Notes: generated from the sequence alone by a model not told the origin. Shown: positions 45,864 through 53,729, counted from the first letter of the stretch. The stretch is 64,000 nt of DNA from Rhizobium jaguaris (GCF_003627755.1 NZ_CP032695.1:558001-622000); one strand, 5' to 3'. Numbers and translations: made by a program.

Positions 45864-46207
45864 GGCGCTTGCCTCCGTGATCGCGACAGGGATTCACGGG
45901 CAACCCAGCTAAGCGCGATGAGGGGGCCGGGACAAGGTACGAACATGTTCGTACTCTGCTGAAACGCCGAAGTGACGGGTCTTGGTCCATCCAGGCACGG
46001 CGTGTGCCGTCATGAAGCGGTCACGATGATTAACCTCAACGTGCTGGTTTCATGGACGGAAGAGTGAGCGCATACTGGCGCCCGCTGTCCTGAGTAGGTC
46101 GACTGCTGCGGACAACTCGATGGGACGGCTACTGATCGATTCGGCAAACCGGATTACCGCCTTCAGCGCAGACGCGCGAAGTGGAGGCGTGAAGTGGGGA
46201 ATGACCG
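45864..46207. promoter_or_regulatory. Divergent promoter region of the arylsulfatase cluster
   Basis: A 344-base gene-free region between the arylsulfatase-side genes and the membrane-anchored TPR regulator. It contains the palindrome at 45937-45954 and must include promoters for both directions. No other repeat or coding sequence of note was seen. Confidence 0.5.
45937..45954. promoter_or_regulatory. 18-bp perfect palindrome, operator candidate
   Basis: GTACGAACATGTTCGTAC is fully palindromic and lies 74 bases before the start of the minus-strand small gene (45863) and 254 bases before the regulator gene (46208). The GAAC/GTTC half-sites are separated by only two bases, unlike LexA boxes. 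It is the obvious site for a dimeric regulator of the divergent unit. Confidence 0.6.
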
Positions 46208-48082
46208 ATGGCATCGACCCAGAACCCATCCAACCAGGACGCGGATGGAAGTCCTTCTCACCCATCGCCAGAAAACTGCCGCCAGCAGTTGGAGCGCATT
46301 CTGGCGTGCCCTTCTCTCCAGGCCAGCCCGCGCCGAAAAACGCTTCTCCGTTACCTTGTAGAGGAGACCCTAGCGAAGCGCACCGAAAAATTGAAAGGTT
46401 ACTCGATCGCGCTCTCGGTCTTCGGCCGCGACGGCACCTTCGATCCGCAGTCGGATCCGGTTGTCCGCCTGGAGGCCCGCCGCCTCAGGCGCGATCTCGA
46501 TGGATACTATGCTGGCGCGGGCGCTCAAGACCGGCTGCGGATTTCGATCCCGCGGGGCGGGTATATTCCACTTTTCGAATGGACGGACGCGACACCTCGG
46601 CCGGCCCCAAAGCCCGCTGACGATCCTGATCTAGAGCCACCGGTCTCGATAGGCTTGACGCCGCCTGACGAACCGGCGGGACCGGTGATTGCAATATCGG
46701 CCGCTTCAGCGCCAAGTCGTGGGAAGGCTTTTACCGGGTGGCGGACCAGCCGATTGATCATGGCCGCGGGGCTCGCGGCTGTCCTCCTGTCCGTGATCGT
46801 CGGGATGTGGGTCGCAGTTAGCAATCGGCGGCAGGAGACGGTGGCCCGCGGGCCTTCGGTGATCGTGCTGCCATTCGAAGCGTTGAGCTCGGGAGAGGAC
46901 GACCGCTTTCTCGCCACCGGCTTGACGCAGGAGCTCATCACCAATTTCATGAGGTTCTCCGCTTTTCGGCTCTATTCCCTACCTGCAACCTTTGGATTGG
47001 ATGCGAAGGCCGACCCAGTGGACCTCGGGCGGAACATTCCAATCTCCTATGTGGTGAAGGGCAATCTTCGCTCGGCCAGCGGATCGGTTCACGTCGGCGT
47101 TCAGCTGGTCGACGGCGCCAGTGGCCTAGTCCTCTGGAGCGAAACCTATGATCGGCCGATGACGCCCAGTGCGCTGTTGAATGTTCAAAACGAACTCGCA
47201 AGCCGGATCGCCGGCGTGCTGGGCCAGCCCTACGGGGTGGTCAATAGCGACGCGGCGAGCCGGCTGCTGGAAAAAGGGGCAGCTCCGAGCATGCCCACCT
47301 ATACCTGCATGCTGCGTGCCTATGCTTACCGGCGCACCTTTGCGGCAGACCTGTATACTCCCGTGCGCTCCTGCATCGAAGATTCCGTCCGCCGGGATCC
47401 CGGTTATGCCGCCGGCTGGGCGATGCTCGGCTGGCTTCATCTCGATGCCGCGAGATTCGACATGGTGCCCAAGGCAGCGGTCGCCGGCGAATTTGCGCAA
47501 GCCTATAGCGCCGCCGGTCATGCTGTCGAACTCGACGCAAGCAGCGTCCTGGCGTTGGAGGCTCTCGCGGCGATCAACTACTATGCAGGAAACTTCGACG
47601 AGTCCGAGCGGCTCCAGAACCGGGCTCTGGCGCTCAATCCGAACGATCCGGATATGCTTGCCCAATTCGGCTGGCGGCTTGCCGCCCGCGGAAAATGGGA
47701 CGAAGGGCTGCCCTATCTGCAACGCGCGATCGACCGGACGATCAATCCCCCCGGCTGGTACTTCAATCTGATCACGATCCATCAGTATCTGCAGGGGGAC
47801 TACGCGGCCGCCCTCGAAAGCGCTGAGCGGGGCACCTCTGACGGTTCGGCGATAAGCTGGTCCTTTGTTGCCATTGCGCAAGGTGCGCTTGGCAATCGCA
47901 AGGCCGCCCAACAGGCTCTCGCCGAGATGGCGGCGAGATCGCCGTCTATGGCTCGCGATCCCGCGGCGGCGTACCGTCAGCATCAAGGTATCGACACGAT
48001 TGTCGAAAGCCTGGTTGCCGGGTTGCGCAAAGCAGGCTGGACGGAGCCTCAAGGTGGCAAAGATTTGACGGTACGGCAGTGA
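46208..48082 (+). CDS. Membrane-anchored regulator: winged-helix-like N-terminus, TM, TolB/FlgO-like and TPR domains
   Basis: A 624-residue protein of the type often mislabelled adenylate cyclase in rhizobia. The N-terminus (RKTLLRYLVEETLAKRTEKLKGYSIALSVF, DPVVRLEARRLRRDLDGYY, RISIPRGGYIPLF) is a DNA-binding-like winged-helix module. One membrane segment (LIMAAGLAAVLLSVIVGMW, about residues 180-198) follows. Then comes an extracytoplasmic domain with the SVIVLPFEALSSGEDDRFLATGLTQELI motif, a TolB-like fold, and C-terminal TPR repeats (about 370-560). No cyclase catalytic motif is present. It is divergent from the arylsulfatase cluster and probably controls it. Confidence 0.75.
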   Translation: MASTQNPSNQDADGSPSHPSPENCRQQLERILACPSLQASPRRKTLLRYLVEETLAKRTEKLKGYSIALSVFGRDGTFDPQSDPVVRLEARRLRRDLDGYYAGAGAQDRLRISIPRGGYIPLFEWTDATPRPAPKPADDPDLEPPVSIGLTPPDEPAGPVIAISAASAPSRGKAFTGWRTSRLIMAAGLAAVLLSVIVGMWVAVSNRRQETVARGPSVIVLPFEALSSGEDDRFLATGLTQELITNFMRFSAFRLYSLPATFGLDAKADPVDLGRNIPISYVVKGNLRSASGSVHVGVQLVDGASGLVLWSETYDRPMTPSALLNVQNELASRIAGVLGQPYGVVNSDAASRLLEKGAAPSMPTYTCMLRAYAYRRTFAADLYTPVRSCIEDSVRRDPGYAAGWAMLGWLHLDAARFDMVPKAAVAGEFAQAYSAAGHAVELDASSVLALEALAAINYYAGNFDESERLQNRALALNPNDPDMLAQFGWRLAARGKWDEGLPYLQRAIDRTINPPGWYFNLITIHQYLQGDYAAALESAERGTSDGSAISWSFVAIAQGALGNRKAAQQALAEMAARSPSMARDPAAAYRQHQGIDTIVESLVAGLRKAGWTEPQGGKDLTVRQ

Positions 48083-48084
48083 AG

Positions 48085-48401
48085 CTGAGCGTCGCCATGG
48101 CGTCGACCCAGGCCTGCGAAAATCCGCCTTCGAAACCGCCCAGGACATTGCCCACGATGCCGCCATTGAGGGAGAAGTTCGTGTCCACGTTCCAAATCCT
48201 CGCACCGCCGACAATATCGAGAGTGGCGTTTGGCCGGTCGATCAATGCGTATCCAACGCCAATGAGGCCGGCAAAGGACTTGGCGTCGACGTCGACGTTA
48301 TTGGCTACGATGCCTCTCGGAGTCGGAGCGTTCATGGAGAATTTCGTATAAAGGACATCGCCGAAAATGCTGAAGCGGTCATAACGCGCTTCGCCGGTCA
48401 C
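48085..48401 (-). pseudogene. Outer-membrane beta-barrel protein fragment
   Basis: The minus strand encodes a run of amphipathic strands (YDRFSIFGDVLYTKFSMNA, SFAGLIGVGYALIDR, LDIVGGARIWNVDT, FSQAWVDAMATLSF) typical of small porin/opacity-type barrels. Both ends are missing: upstream there is a stop with no start or signal peptide, and downstream the frame runs into the end of the TPR regulator gene. About 105 residues remain. I read it as a remnant rather than a gene. Confidence 0.6.
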
Positions 48402-48538
48402 GGCCTTCAGGAGCTAGAGCGGATGGTGCGAACGGCCGAAATGGAGGGCGTGAAGCGGAAATTATTTCTGACGGCTCTGGGGCGCATAGCTGCTTCTGCT
48501 GAGAGCACGGCCCCGCTCGGCGCGAGGCCGCACATTTT

Positions 48539-48840
48539 TCAGATTTCTGTATGCTCCGCCAATTCCAGCGCATCCACTATGTCGACTCCCAGGTATTTGA
48601 CGGTGTTCTCGATCTTGGTGTGTCCGAGCAGGGTCTGGATTGCACGAAGATTGCCCGTCGCCTTGTAGATCATCGCGGCCTTGGTACGTCGAAGCGAATG
48701 TGTTCCATAGTCCTCGCGTCTTAGACCGATAGCGGTAACCCACTCGTCGACCAGCCGGGCATATTGGCGAGTGCTGAGATGATCGGCGTGATCGACTCGA
48801 CTGGGAAAGGCGTAGTCATCGACTGTTCCTCCCCTCCGCT
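48539..48840 (-). pseudogene. C-terminal fragment of a tyrosine recombinase/integrase
   Basis: About 100 residues of a phage-type integrase catalytic domain: HLSTRQYARLVDEWV, then HSLRRTKAAMIYKATG (catalytic HxxR), LLGHTKIENTVKYLGVD (second His and the nucleophilic Tyr). The N-terminal part, including the first catalytic Arg, is absent; the frame upstream of about 48840 no longer resembles an integrase and instead runs antisense to the DUF4263 fragment. The intact family is about 200-330 residues. Confidence 0.75.
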
Positions 48841-48842
48841 CA

Positions 48843-48995
48843 AGCCAGGGCCGCGAGATAAACGGCGAGAGAAGCGCGCGTGACGCCGAAGTCAGGCGCA
48901 ATACCTTCGAACTTTTCAGACGAGACACCCGGAACGTGGATATTGTCACGTTCGACGAACTGCTCGTCCGTGTGCGATTTATCACTAGAGACTGA
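48843..48995 (+). pseudogene. C-terminal remnant of a Shedu-like (DUF4263) defence protein
   Basis: On the plus strand one frame encodes RRNTFELFRRDTRNVDIV and then TFDELLVRVRFITRD before a TGA. This matches the end of the DUF4263 nuclease domain of Shedu proteins (a 'ELF..L.NVEI.TFDEL' pattern), which act in anti-phage defence. Only about 50 residues remain and no start is present. It begins exactly where the integrase fragment on the other strand ends, so a rearrangement joined the two. The GTG of the next frame is 6 bases after its stop. Confidence 0.55.
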
Positions 48996-49001
48996 GATTA
49001 A

Positions 49002-49160
49002 GTGACTCTCCGCCCGATCGAATCCAAGCTTATCGAAGACCTGTTCGTCCGAGACGGATACGTCCTCGAGTTCACCAACCAGACCTTTTTCGAGTTCCTC
49101 AAGAACGAGGTAGGGATCGACATATACGACGATGAAGGTCTCAAGCCGGACCCCTTGCTC
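49002..49160 (+). pseudogene. N-terminal remnant of a probable abortive-infection-type protein
   Basis: From GTG 49002 the frame reads MTLRPIESKLIEDLF and VLEFTNQTFFEFLKNEVGID before losing family-like character near 49155. The pattern 'PIE.KLIEDLF...GYVLDF...TF..FF...G.DI' starts a family of proteins often annotated as abortive-infection related. The remainder is missing, replaced by the cytochrome P460 gene on the other strand. The placement 6 bases after the DUF4263 stop suggests an ancestral two-gene defence operon. Confidence 0.4.
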
Positions 49161-49185
49161 GCTTCAAGCACGCCCCGGACGCTCT

Positions 49186-49710
49186 TCAGGGGGAGTAGTG
49201 GCTGAACACGAAGTCCTTCGATCGATCGAGTTTCGTGTGGCACGCGAAACAGGACTTCAAGAGCGGCTCGCTCTGGTTGGCGACGCCGTTTTCGAATTGC
49301 CCGTATCCCCAGCCGCCGCTGTCCGCGTACTTCTTCGAATCTTTCACGCTGATCTGGACATTCGTGGAATTCCCCGCCACGAAGGATTGCGGTGCCGGAA
49401 AAACGGCATCGTTTTCCGGAGACGACTTATAAACGTAGGCAAGGCGCGCAATTACCGCGCCATCTGGAAAGGGGCGGGTTCCTTCTCGAAAAGCCTTCAA
49501 GGCGATGTCGTTTCCAAGGATCCCGCGTATGTCGTTGTTCTGCCCAGCTTCATGGGCAACCGTAATCATCTGCCAGCCGCGGTACCCATCCGGGAGGCTG
49601 ACACCGTAGATCGGTGAGACGTTGTCGGTCGCGCCATCGGCCACAGCGACCGAAAGGTAGATCGCGCCGATGCCTGATGACAGCAAACCGAAAGCTGTGA
49701 ATTTTCGCAT
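49186..49710 (-). CDS. Cytochrome P460-family c-type haem protein
   Basis: A 174-residue periplasmic protein with an N-terminal signal (FGLLSSGIGAIYLSVAVADG) and the fold landmarks of cytochrome P460: SLPDGYRGWQMITVAHE near the start, RPFPDGAVIARLAY, GWGYGQFENG, and the haem-binding CFACHTKLD at the C-terminus. P460 proteins oxidise hydroxylamine or similar N compounds, or are of unknown role. It looks intact. Its stop overlaps the end of the frame of the defence-gene remnant. Confidence 0.85.
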   Translation of the reverse strand: MRKFTAFGLLSSGIGAIYLSVAVADGATDNVSPIYGVSLPDGYRGWQMITVAHEAGQNNDIRGILGNDIALKAFREGTRPFPDGAVIARLAYVYKSSPENDAVFPAPQSFVAGNSTNVQISVKDSKKYADSGGWGYGQFENGVANQSEPLLKSCFACHTKLDRSKDFVFSHYSP

Positions 49711-49809
49711 TTCAACCTCCGTCGGGATAGATGTCGATACCGTCAGTGCGGCAAGGCTTCCTCGGCAATTTGAATGACTACAAAGAGCAATACCGCAACG
49801 ACCGACGCG

Positions 49810-50238
49810 CTATGCGGCGTGGCGAGCAGATTGATCGCTGTCGCGGATTTCGACGTCGTCGGGAATGTTCGTCCCGAATTCTTCAAGCACCTTCCGTGGC
49901 TCGTACACCGCACGCGCCCGGTAAGGCTTCAACTTGTGCCAGTCGGGCGGGAGCCCAAGGACCGGCCTCGGGTAGCAGGAACAGAGCGTGCAGACGATGA
50001 GATTATGGACCTTCGGCGTGTTCTCAACGAACGCCTCTTCCTCGTTGTTGACGGCCTTCGGTTCCATGATCGCTTCGACGACCGCCGTCTTGCCACGCAG
50101 GTAGGCCGGCGCACGGTAGTGCGCGACCGGTGCACGATCCGAGACCTTGACCGACTGCCCGACCGCGAAGATGGGCAGCTCGCCAAACGCCGGCGCGATC
50201 CCTTCGATCTTCCTGGTGGGTTTATGGGCGGACTTCAT
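49810..50238 (-). pseudogene. Chimeric nitrile hydratase/thiocyanate hydrolase beta-alpha gene
   Basis: A 142-residue frame combining two subunits. Residues 1-55 are the SH3-like C-terminal domain of the beta subunit (FAVGQSVKVSDRAPVAHYR, YLRGKTAVVEAIMEPKAVN, NEEEAF). The rest begins abruptly with VENTPKVHNLIVCTLCSCY, the alpha-subunit metal loop; CTLCSC is the cobalt-type version. PRPVLGLPPDWHKLKPYRAR and EEFGTNIPDDVEIRD follow, then the frame ends early. An internal deletion that joined tandem beta and alpha genes in frame explains this best. Start ATG 50238 is uncertain. The protein may fold as metal-loop domain but lacks most of the alpha subunit. Confidence 0.7.
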
Positions 50239-50414
50239 CCGATCCACCAAAAGTTCTCGACAGAGACTACGGGGGCGACGCTGTGCGATATTTCGAATTC
50301 GTGCGATGTCGTGATGGACGACGACGTGCGCGCTATCGGACGGTTTCGATAAACGGCGCGCTACCGATCTGGTCCGATGGCAGGGATGTCCATGCCCCAC
50401 AAAGGAACGTGCCG

Positions 50415-50624
50415 ATGACCGACATCGTCGTCCATCCAGCACCGAGCCCGTCGCCTATCTCCTGTCAAGAGCTACTTCCCTGGGCCGCCTTCGTAGGGCT
50501 GCTCTTGCTGATGACGCTCTACTTCGTTGGCGCGGAGCAGGGGGCGACCTTGCTCATGCAGGGCGACGTCGTTCACGAGTTCATCGACGACGGCCGGCAT
50601 CTGCTCGGCTTTCCGTGCCATTGA
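50415..50624 (+). CDS. cbtB: CbtB, small subunit of predicted cobalt transporter
   Basis: A 69-residue membrane protein with one hydrophobic segment (WAAFVGLLLLMTLYFVGAEQG) and the C-terminal motif HEFIDDGRHLLGFPCH, the His-rich signature of CbtB. It normally pairs with CbtA. ATG at 50415 follows AAAGGAACGTGCCG. It is intact while the following cbtA is not. Being next to a cobalt-type nitrile hydratase remnant, it probably supplied the metal for that enzyme. Confidence 0.85.
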   Translation: MTDIVVHPAPSPSPISCQELLPWAAFVGLLLLMTLYFVGAEQGATLLMQGDVVHEFIDDGRHLLGFPCH

Positions 50625-50634
50625 GGTCGTCGCC

Positions 50635-51385
50635 ATGGTTCAGAGACTTTTGCTAGCAGGAAAGCTGTCCAGATTGGTCGTCGCGCTGTTCGCCTTTTCG
50701 TTCGCGCGTCTACGTCGAACCGACCATCGAACGCGCGATCTCCCTCGAGGGGGAGCTCATGATCATGCTGCTGCCGAGGAAGGAACGGTCAGTCGGAGCA
50801 CCCAACGCAACGCCGGCCTGTTCACGGGCGTCGCCGCATACTGCACGGCGCTCGGCGGTATCCTTGCGATCGGGATGGCCTTTCTCCATGGTCGGCCGAG
50901 TGTGAGGCCGCGGTCGGCAGTCTGGATGCTCGCCCTGGCCGGCTAACGTCTCGCTCGTGCTGGTGCCCCAGCTCAAGCATCCGGCAAGCCCTCCCGGCGT
51001 CGGGAGTGCTGAGACCATTGGCAGGACCGAACTCTACTTCGTCATGATCATGGCATCGGCCATGTGCATGACGGTGTCGGTCTGGATTGCCTACAGGTCC
51101 GGGCGAAGGATGAGACTGACAATCTCGGCCTCGATCGGCATCGCCGCGTTCGTCGCGCTTGCGGCAGTGTTGATGATGATCATGTCTGCGATCTCGGAAA
51201 CGCCCCACGATTTTCCCAGAGGCCTCCTTTTCGAGTTCCGCATACACGCTGCCCTACTGCAGTTGATCGTCTGGGGTGGGCTGGGCGTACTCTTCGGGCA
51301 AGCGGCCGAATATGTCATCGAGCGCGATCGCCGCGTGGAAGGCGTAGCATGCCATGGGATACCGAACGCCAGACTGCGTTCATAA
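50635..51385 (+). pseudogene. cbtA: cbtA, predicted cobalt transporter, broken by frameshifts
   Basis: CbtA-like sequence runs through the region but in alternating frames: MVQRLLLAGKLSRLVVALF, shift near 50700-50707 to RVYVEPTIERAISLEGEL, back near 50758 to TVSRSTQRNAGLFTGVAAY and LGGILAIGMAFLHGR, then shift near 50941 to NVSLVLVPQLKHPASPPGVG and the remaining membrane segments to 51385. At least three single-base indels break the frame. Full-length CbtA is about 250 residues, matching the total span. Start ATG at 50635, 10 bases after cbtB. Confidence 0.82.
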
Positions 51386-51527
51386 CTGGCTTTCGTCGGC
51401 CCTCAGGATTAGCATCCCGGCACGTGATCGCCGAGCAGTGGCACCGATGAACGACGTCTCGCATGCGGAAACCCAAGGAACGTCGCACATCGAGGGCGCC
51501 GATAAGCACGATATAGAGTAGTTCCTG

Positions 51528-51936
51528 GTGTCGGCGTTGCACGTGGCTCGAGCGGACAGGGGATTTATTGTGATGTCCGGCGACGACGGCGTCATGGTCG
51601 CCGCCATGGCAACCGCCGAAGATGTCTCATCTGTGTTCGTGCCAGCGATTCTTCACGAACTGGATGAGATCATCGTTCGCGAAGTGATCGGCTGCGGGAA
51701 AGGGAAGGCGATTTCGGGTACAACGGCCATGGTCTCGACCCCATTGCATCAGAACGCATTTTCGAAGCATTCTTCTCCACCAAACCGGAGGGACCGGCAC
51801 GGGTCTGGCGATCTGCAGGTCTATCATCGAGGCGCATAGCGGGACGCTGTCGGCACGGCAGCTGGCGTCTGGAGGCGCGGTCTTCGAATTCGCGATACCG
51901 TACGCAAGGGGGGCAAATGAACCAGAAGCAACGTGA
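51528..51936 (+). pseudogene. Collapsed sensor histidine kinase gene
   Basis: The first part (ARADRGFIVMSGDDGVMVAAM) resembles the GAF domain of large AAA/GAF histidine kinases. It then jumps to the end of a kinase domain: NGHGLDPIASERIFEAFFSTKP, a frame change near 51791, then TGTGLAICRSIIEAHSG and GGAVFEFAIPYARG. The HisKA and ATP-binding N-box are missing, so most of the gene has been deleted and the rest has a frameshift. The last part overlaps the start of the FixJ-type regulator (51917), as expected for a kinase-regulator operon. Confidence 0.65.
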
Positions 51937-52573
51937 GGACGCCTCCCCGCTGGTCGTCGTCATCGAAGACGACGTCGGCGTACGCGAGTCTCTTGTCGCC
52001 CTGCTGCATTCCATGAAGTTCAACGTGACCGCATTTTCCTCGGCGACCGAGTTCTGGTCGAAAGGCCAATTGGGGTCTGTCGGCTGCATGATCCTGGACG
52101 TCCGGCTCCCCGGCCAGAGCGGCATTGAGTTCTATGAAGAGGTGCGGATCCGTGGTTTCCACAGGCCGGTGATCTTCATGAGCGGCCATGCCGACGTTCC
52201 GATCGCCGTGCGAGCGATGAAGGCAGGGGCAGTGGAATTCTTGACGAAACCGGTGCGCGAGCAGGATCTCCTAGACGCCGTCCACGCCGCGATGAAGCGG
52301 GACAGCCGCTCGACGATGAAGGAGGAGGCGGCAGCAAGCGCCCGCGCCGACTTCGAGACGCTGACGAAACGTGAGCAGGAGGTGCTGATCCGGGTGGTGG
52401 AGGGGCAGCGCAACAAGCAGATTTCCGCGGCCTTGGGGATTACCGAGGCGACGGTCAAACTGCACCGCGGGAATGTGATGCAGAAGATGCATGTCCAGAC
52501 CCTTCCGGAGCTGGTGCGCCACTACGATTTGCTCGACTTGGGCGAGCAGGCGAACACCTCTACTAAAGGCTAG
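51917..52573 (+). CDS. FixJ/NarL-type response regulator
   Basis: A 218-residue regulator. Receiver: VIEDDVGVRESL, phospho-acceptor Asp in MILDVRLPGQSG, MSGHADVPIAVRAMKAGAVEF (Gly-His motif of FixJ) and LTKPVREQDL. LuxR-type HTH: LTKREQEVLIRVVEGQRNKQIS and AALGITEATVKLHRGNVMQK. AAGGGGGGCAA precedes the ATG. Its cognate kinase immediately upstream is a pseudogene, so it may now be orphan or serve another kinase, such as the one at 61.8 kb whose partner regulator is not visible. Confidence 0.92.
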   Translation: MNQKQREDASPLVVVIEDDVGVRESLVALLHSMKFNVTAFSSATEFWSKGQLGSVGCMILDVRLPGQSGIEFYEEVRIRGFHRPVIFMSGHADVPIAVRAMKAGAVEFLTKPVREQDLLDAVHAAMKRDSRSTMKEEAAASARADFETLTKREQEVLIRVVEGQRNKQISAALGITEATVKLHRGNVMQKMHVQTLPELVRHYDLLDLGEQANTSTKG

Positions 52574-52654
52574 TTCTAATAGAATATTTCAAGACGTTAG
52601 TCGCATTGCGAGCGTTCAACCCCGGCCATAGGATTACAGCGATTGGATCGATTG

Positions 52655-53050
52655 ATGGTTGATGCGTCGAAGACCTCCCTGGTGGTTTGCGTCGAGGATG
52701 ACGAACCCGTCCGTGACGCGCTCAGAGGACTGCTGCGCGCCAACGGCATGCGGGTGGTCGCCTTCGCGTCGGCCGAAGAATTCCTCGCTTCAACGGAGTT
52801 GCAGACCGCGGCTTGCCTGATCACCGACATCCGGCTCGGCGGTATTTCGGGACTGGACTTGCTGGACAAGCTGTCCGGGATGACCAGAAGGATTCCGTCA
52901 ATTCTTATCACCGCCCACTCCGACGTCGCGGCTGGCGACCGCGCCAGGAATTCAGGGGCGTCGCGCATCTTCCTGAAGCCCGTCAGTCCAACGGACTTGC
53001 TGGAGGCGATCAGGACCGCTCTGGCGGGTGGTCCAGCTCACACGGCATAA
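52655..53050 (+). CDS. Single-domain response regulator (receiver only)
   Basis: A 131-residue stand-alone receiver. VEDDEPVRDALRGLL, phospho-acceptor Asp in CLITDIRLGGISG, LITAHSDV and FLKPVSPTDLLEAI are intact. No output domain. ATG at 52655 is used, the upstream TTG is less likely. It follows the FixJ-type gene by 81 bases and resembles receivers that act as phosphate sinks or bind target proteins. Confidence 0.88.
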   Translation: MVDASKTSLVVCVEDDEPVRDALRGLLRANGMRVVAFASAEEFLASTELQTAACLITDIRLGGISGLDLLDKLSGMTRRIPSILITAHSDVAAGDRARNSGASRIFLKPVSPTDLLEAIRTALAGGPAHTA

Positions 53051-53089
53051 GAGTGCTTGTCACCGGCGACCGCACCATATCAAACCGTA

Positions 53090-53108
53090 CCTCACGACAA
53101 CTAACTCG
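53090..53108 (+). promoter_or_regulatory. CGACAACT element, copy 1, 118 bases upstream of DUF6130 gene
   Basis: CCTCACGACAACTAACTCG matches copy 2 at 58458 at 17 of 19 positions. An AATTGATGG segment lies 41 bases after its start, and AATTAAGGG 43 bases after copy 2, so the surroundings are similar as well. Probably a promoter or activator site for the gene at 53208. Confidence 0.45.
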
Positions 53109-53207
53109 ACTTCATCGGCCCTCTGGCAGAAATTGATGGAGCGATAGTCGACGTCGCGCGAACGCGCGGCTGCGGATCATCGAAGCAATCGAGCCAGGAG
53201 GCCAGCG

Positions 53208-53607
53208 ATGACGACGCCTGCCACGAGCGCCTCGGGCCTGTCGGCTGGGGAAATCAAGGGTCCTTCACCCCTGATTGCCATCGAATACGAGCCGGCGCCG
53301 AAGTTAATCGTCGTTCCGCCGCTTCCTGAGCCGCTGTCCCGCGGCCTTGTCTTCATCCAGTATCGGGCGGAGAACATCCGCATCGTCCCGGTTTTCGGAA
53401 AAGGCGCTTCAGGTTTCTCCCCGCGTCGGACACGTCCACGTGACGATTGACGATCTTCCATGGCACTTCGTCGATGCGAGCGGCGAGACGCTGATTGTCG
53501 TCGGTCTTCCGACCGGCGAACACAAAGTGCTCGTGGAACTAGCGGACCAGAGGCATCACGTGATCACGGAGCAAACGGTCACCTTCCTCGTGCCGGAGAA
53601 GAGATAG
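53208..53607 (+). pseudogene. DUF6130-family protein gene with one frameshift
   Basis: The first frame (PKLIVVPPLPEPLSRGLVF, IQYRAENIRIVPVFGKGA) and the second (VSPRVGHVHVTIDDLPWHF, VDASGETLIVVGLPTGEHK, VLVELADQRHHVITEQTV) together give a complete DUF6130 protein of about 130 residues. The switch occurs at the GGAAAAGGCGCTTCAGG segment around 53398-53412, where one base must be gained or lost. Function of the family is unknown. The gene is preceded by the CGACAACT element at 53090. Confidence 0.75.
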
Positions 53608-53697
53608 TCCAAAAGGATTCGAGCTCCCAAGGCGATCGCACGCGGAACGCGCCGTGCCCGTAAACGTCTGCCCCTCTCAGGCCGCGATCGCTAAAAG

Positions 53698-53729
53698 CAT
53701 GCCCTCGCGCACCCCGTCGCGAGGGCATG
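53698..53729. terminator. Bidirectional Rho-independent terminator
   Basis: A 12-bp perfect stem CATGCCCTCGCG / CGCGAGGGCATG with an 8-base loop. It is preceded by CTAAAAG and followed by TTCTTTTG, so A/T tracts occur on both sides and it can work in both directions. It lies between the convergent DUF6130 gene and AhpD-like gene. Confidence 0.85.

Noticed and set aside
45937..45954. Interpretation of the palindrome as a LexA box
   Set aside because: Alphaproteobacterial LexA sites are direct GTTC-N7-GTTC repeats and Gram-positive ones GAAC-N4-GTTC; here the spacer is two bases and no DNA-repair gene is adjacent.
46208..48082. Adenylate cyclase annotation commonly given to this protein type
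   Set aside because: No class III cyclase motifs are present; domains seen are winged-helix-like, one membrane span, TolB-like and TPR.
52643..52654. TTG start four codons upstream for the receiver-only regulator
   Set aside because: ATG at 52655 gives the normal receiver N-terminus and the TTG has no ribosome-binding site.
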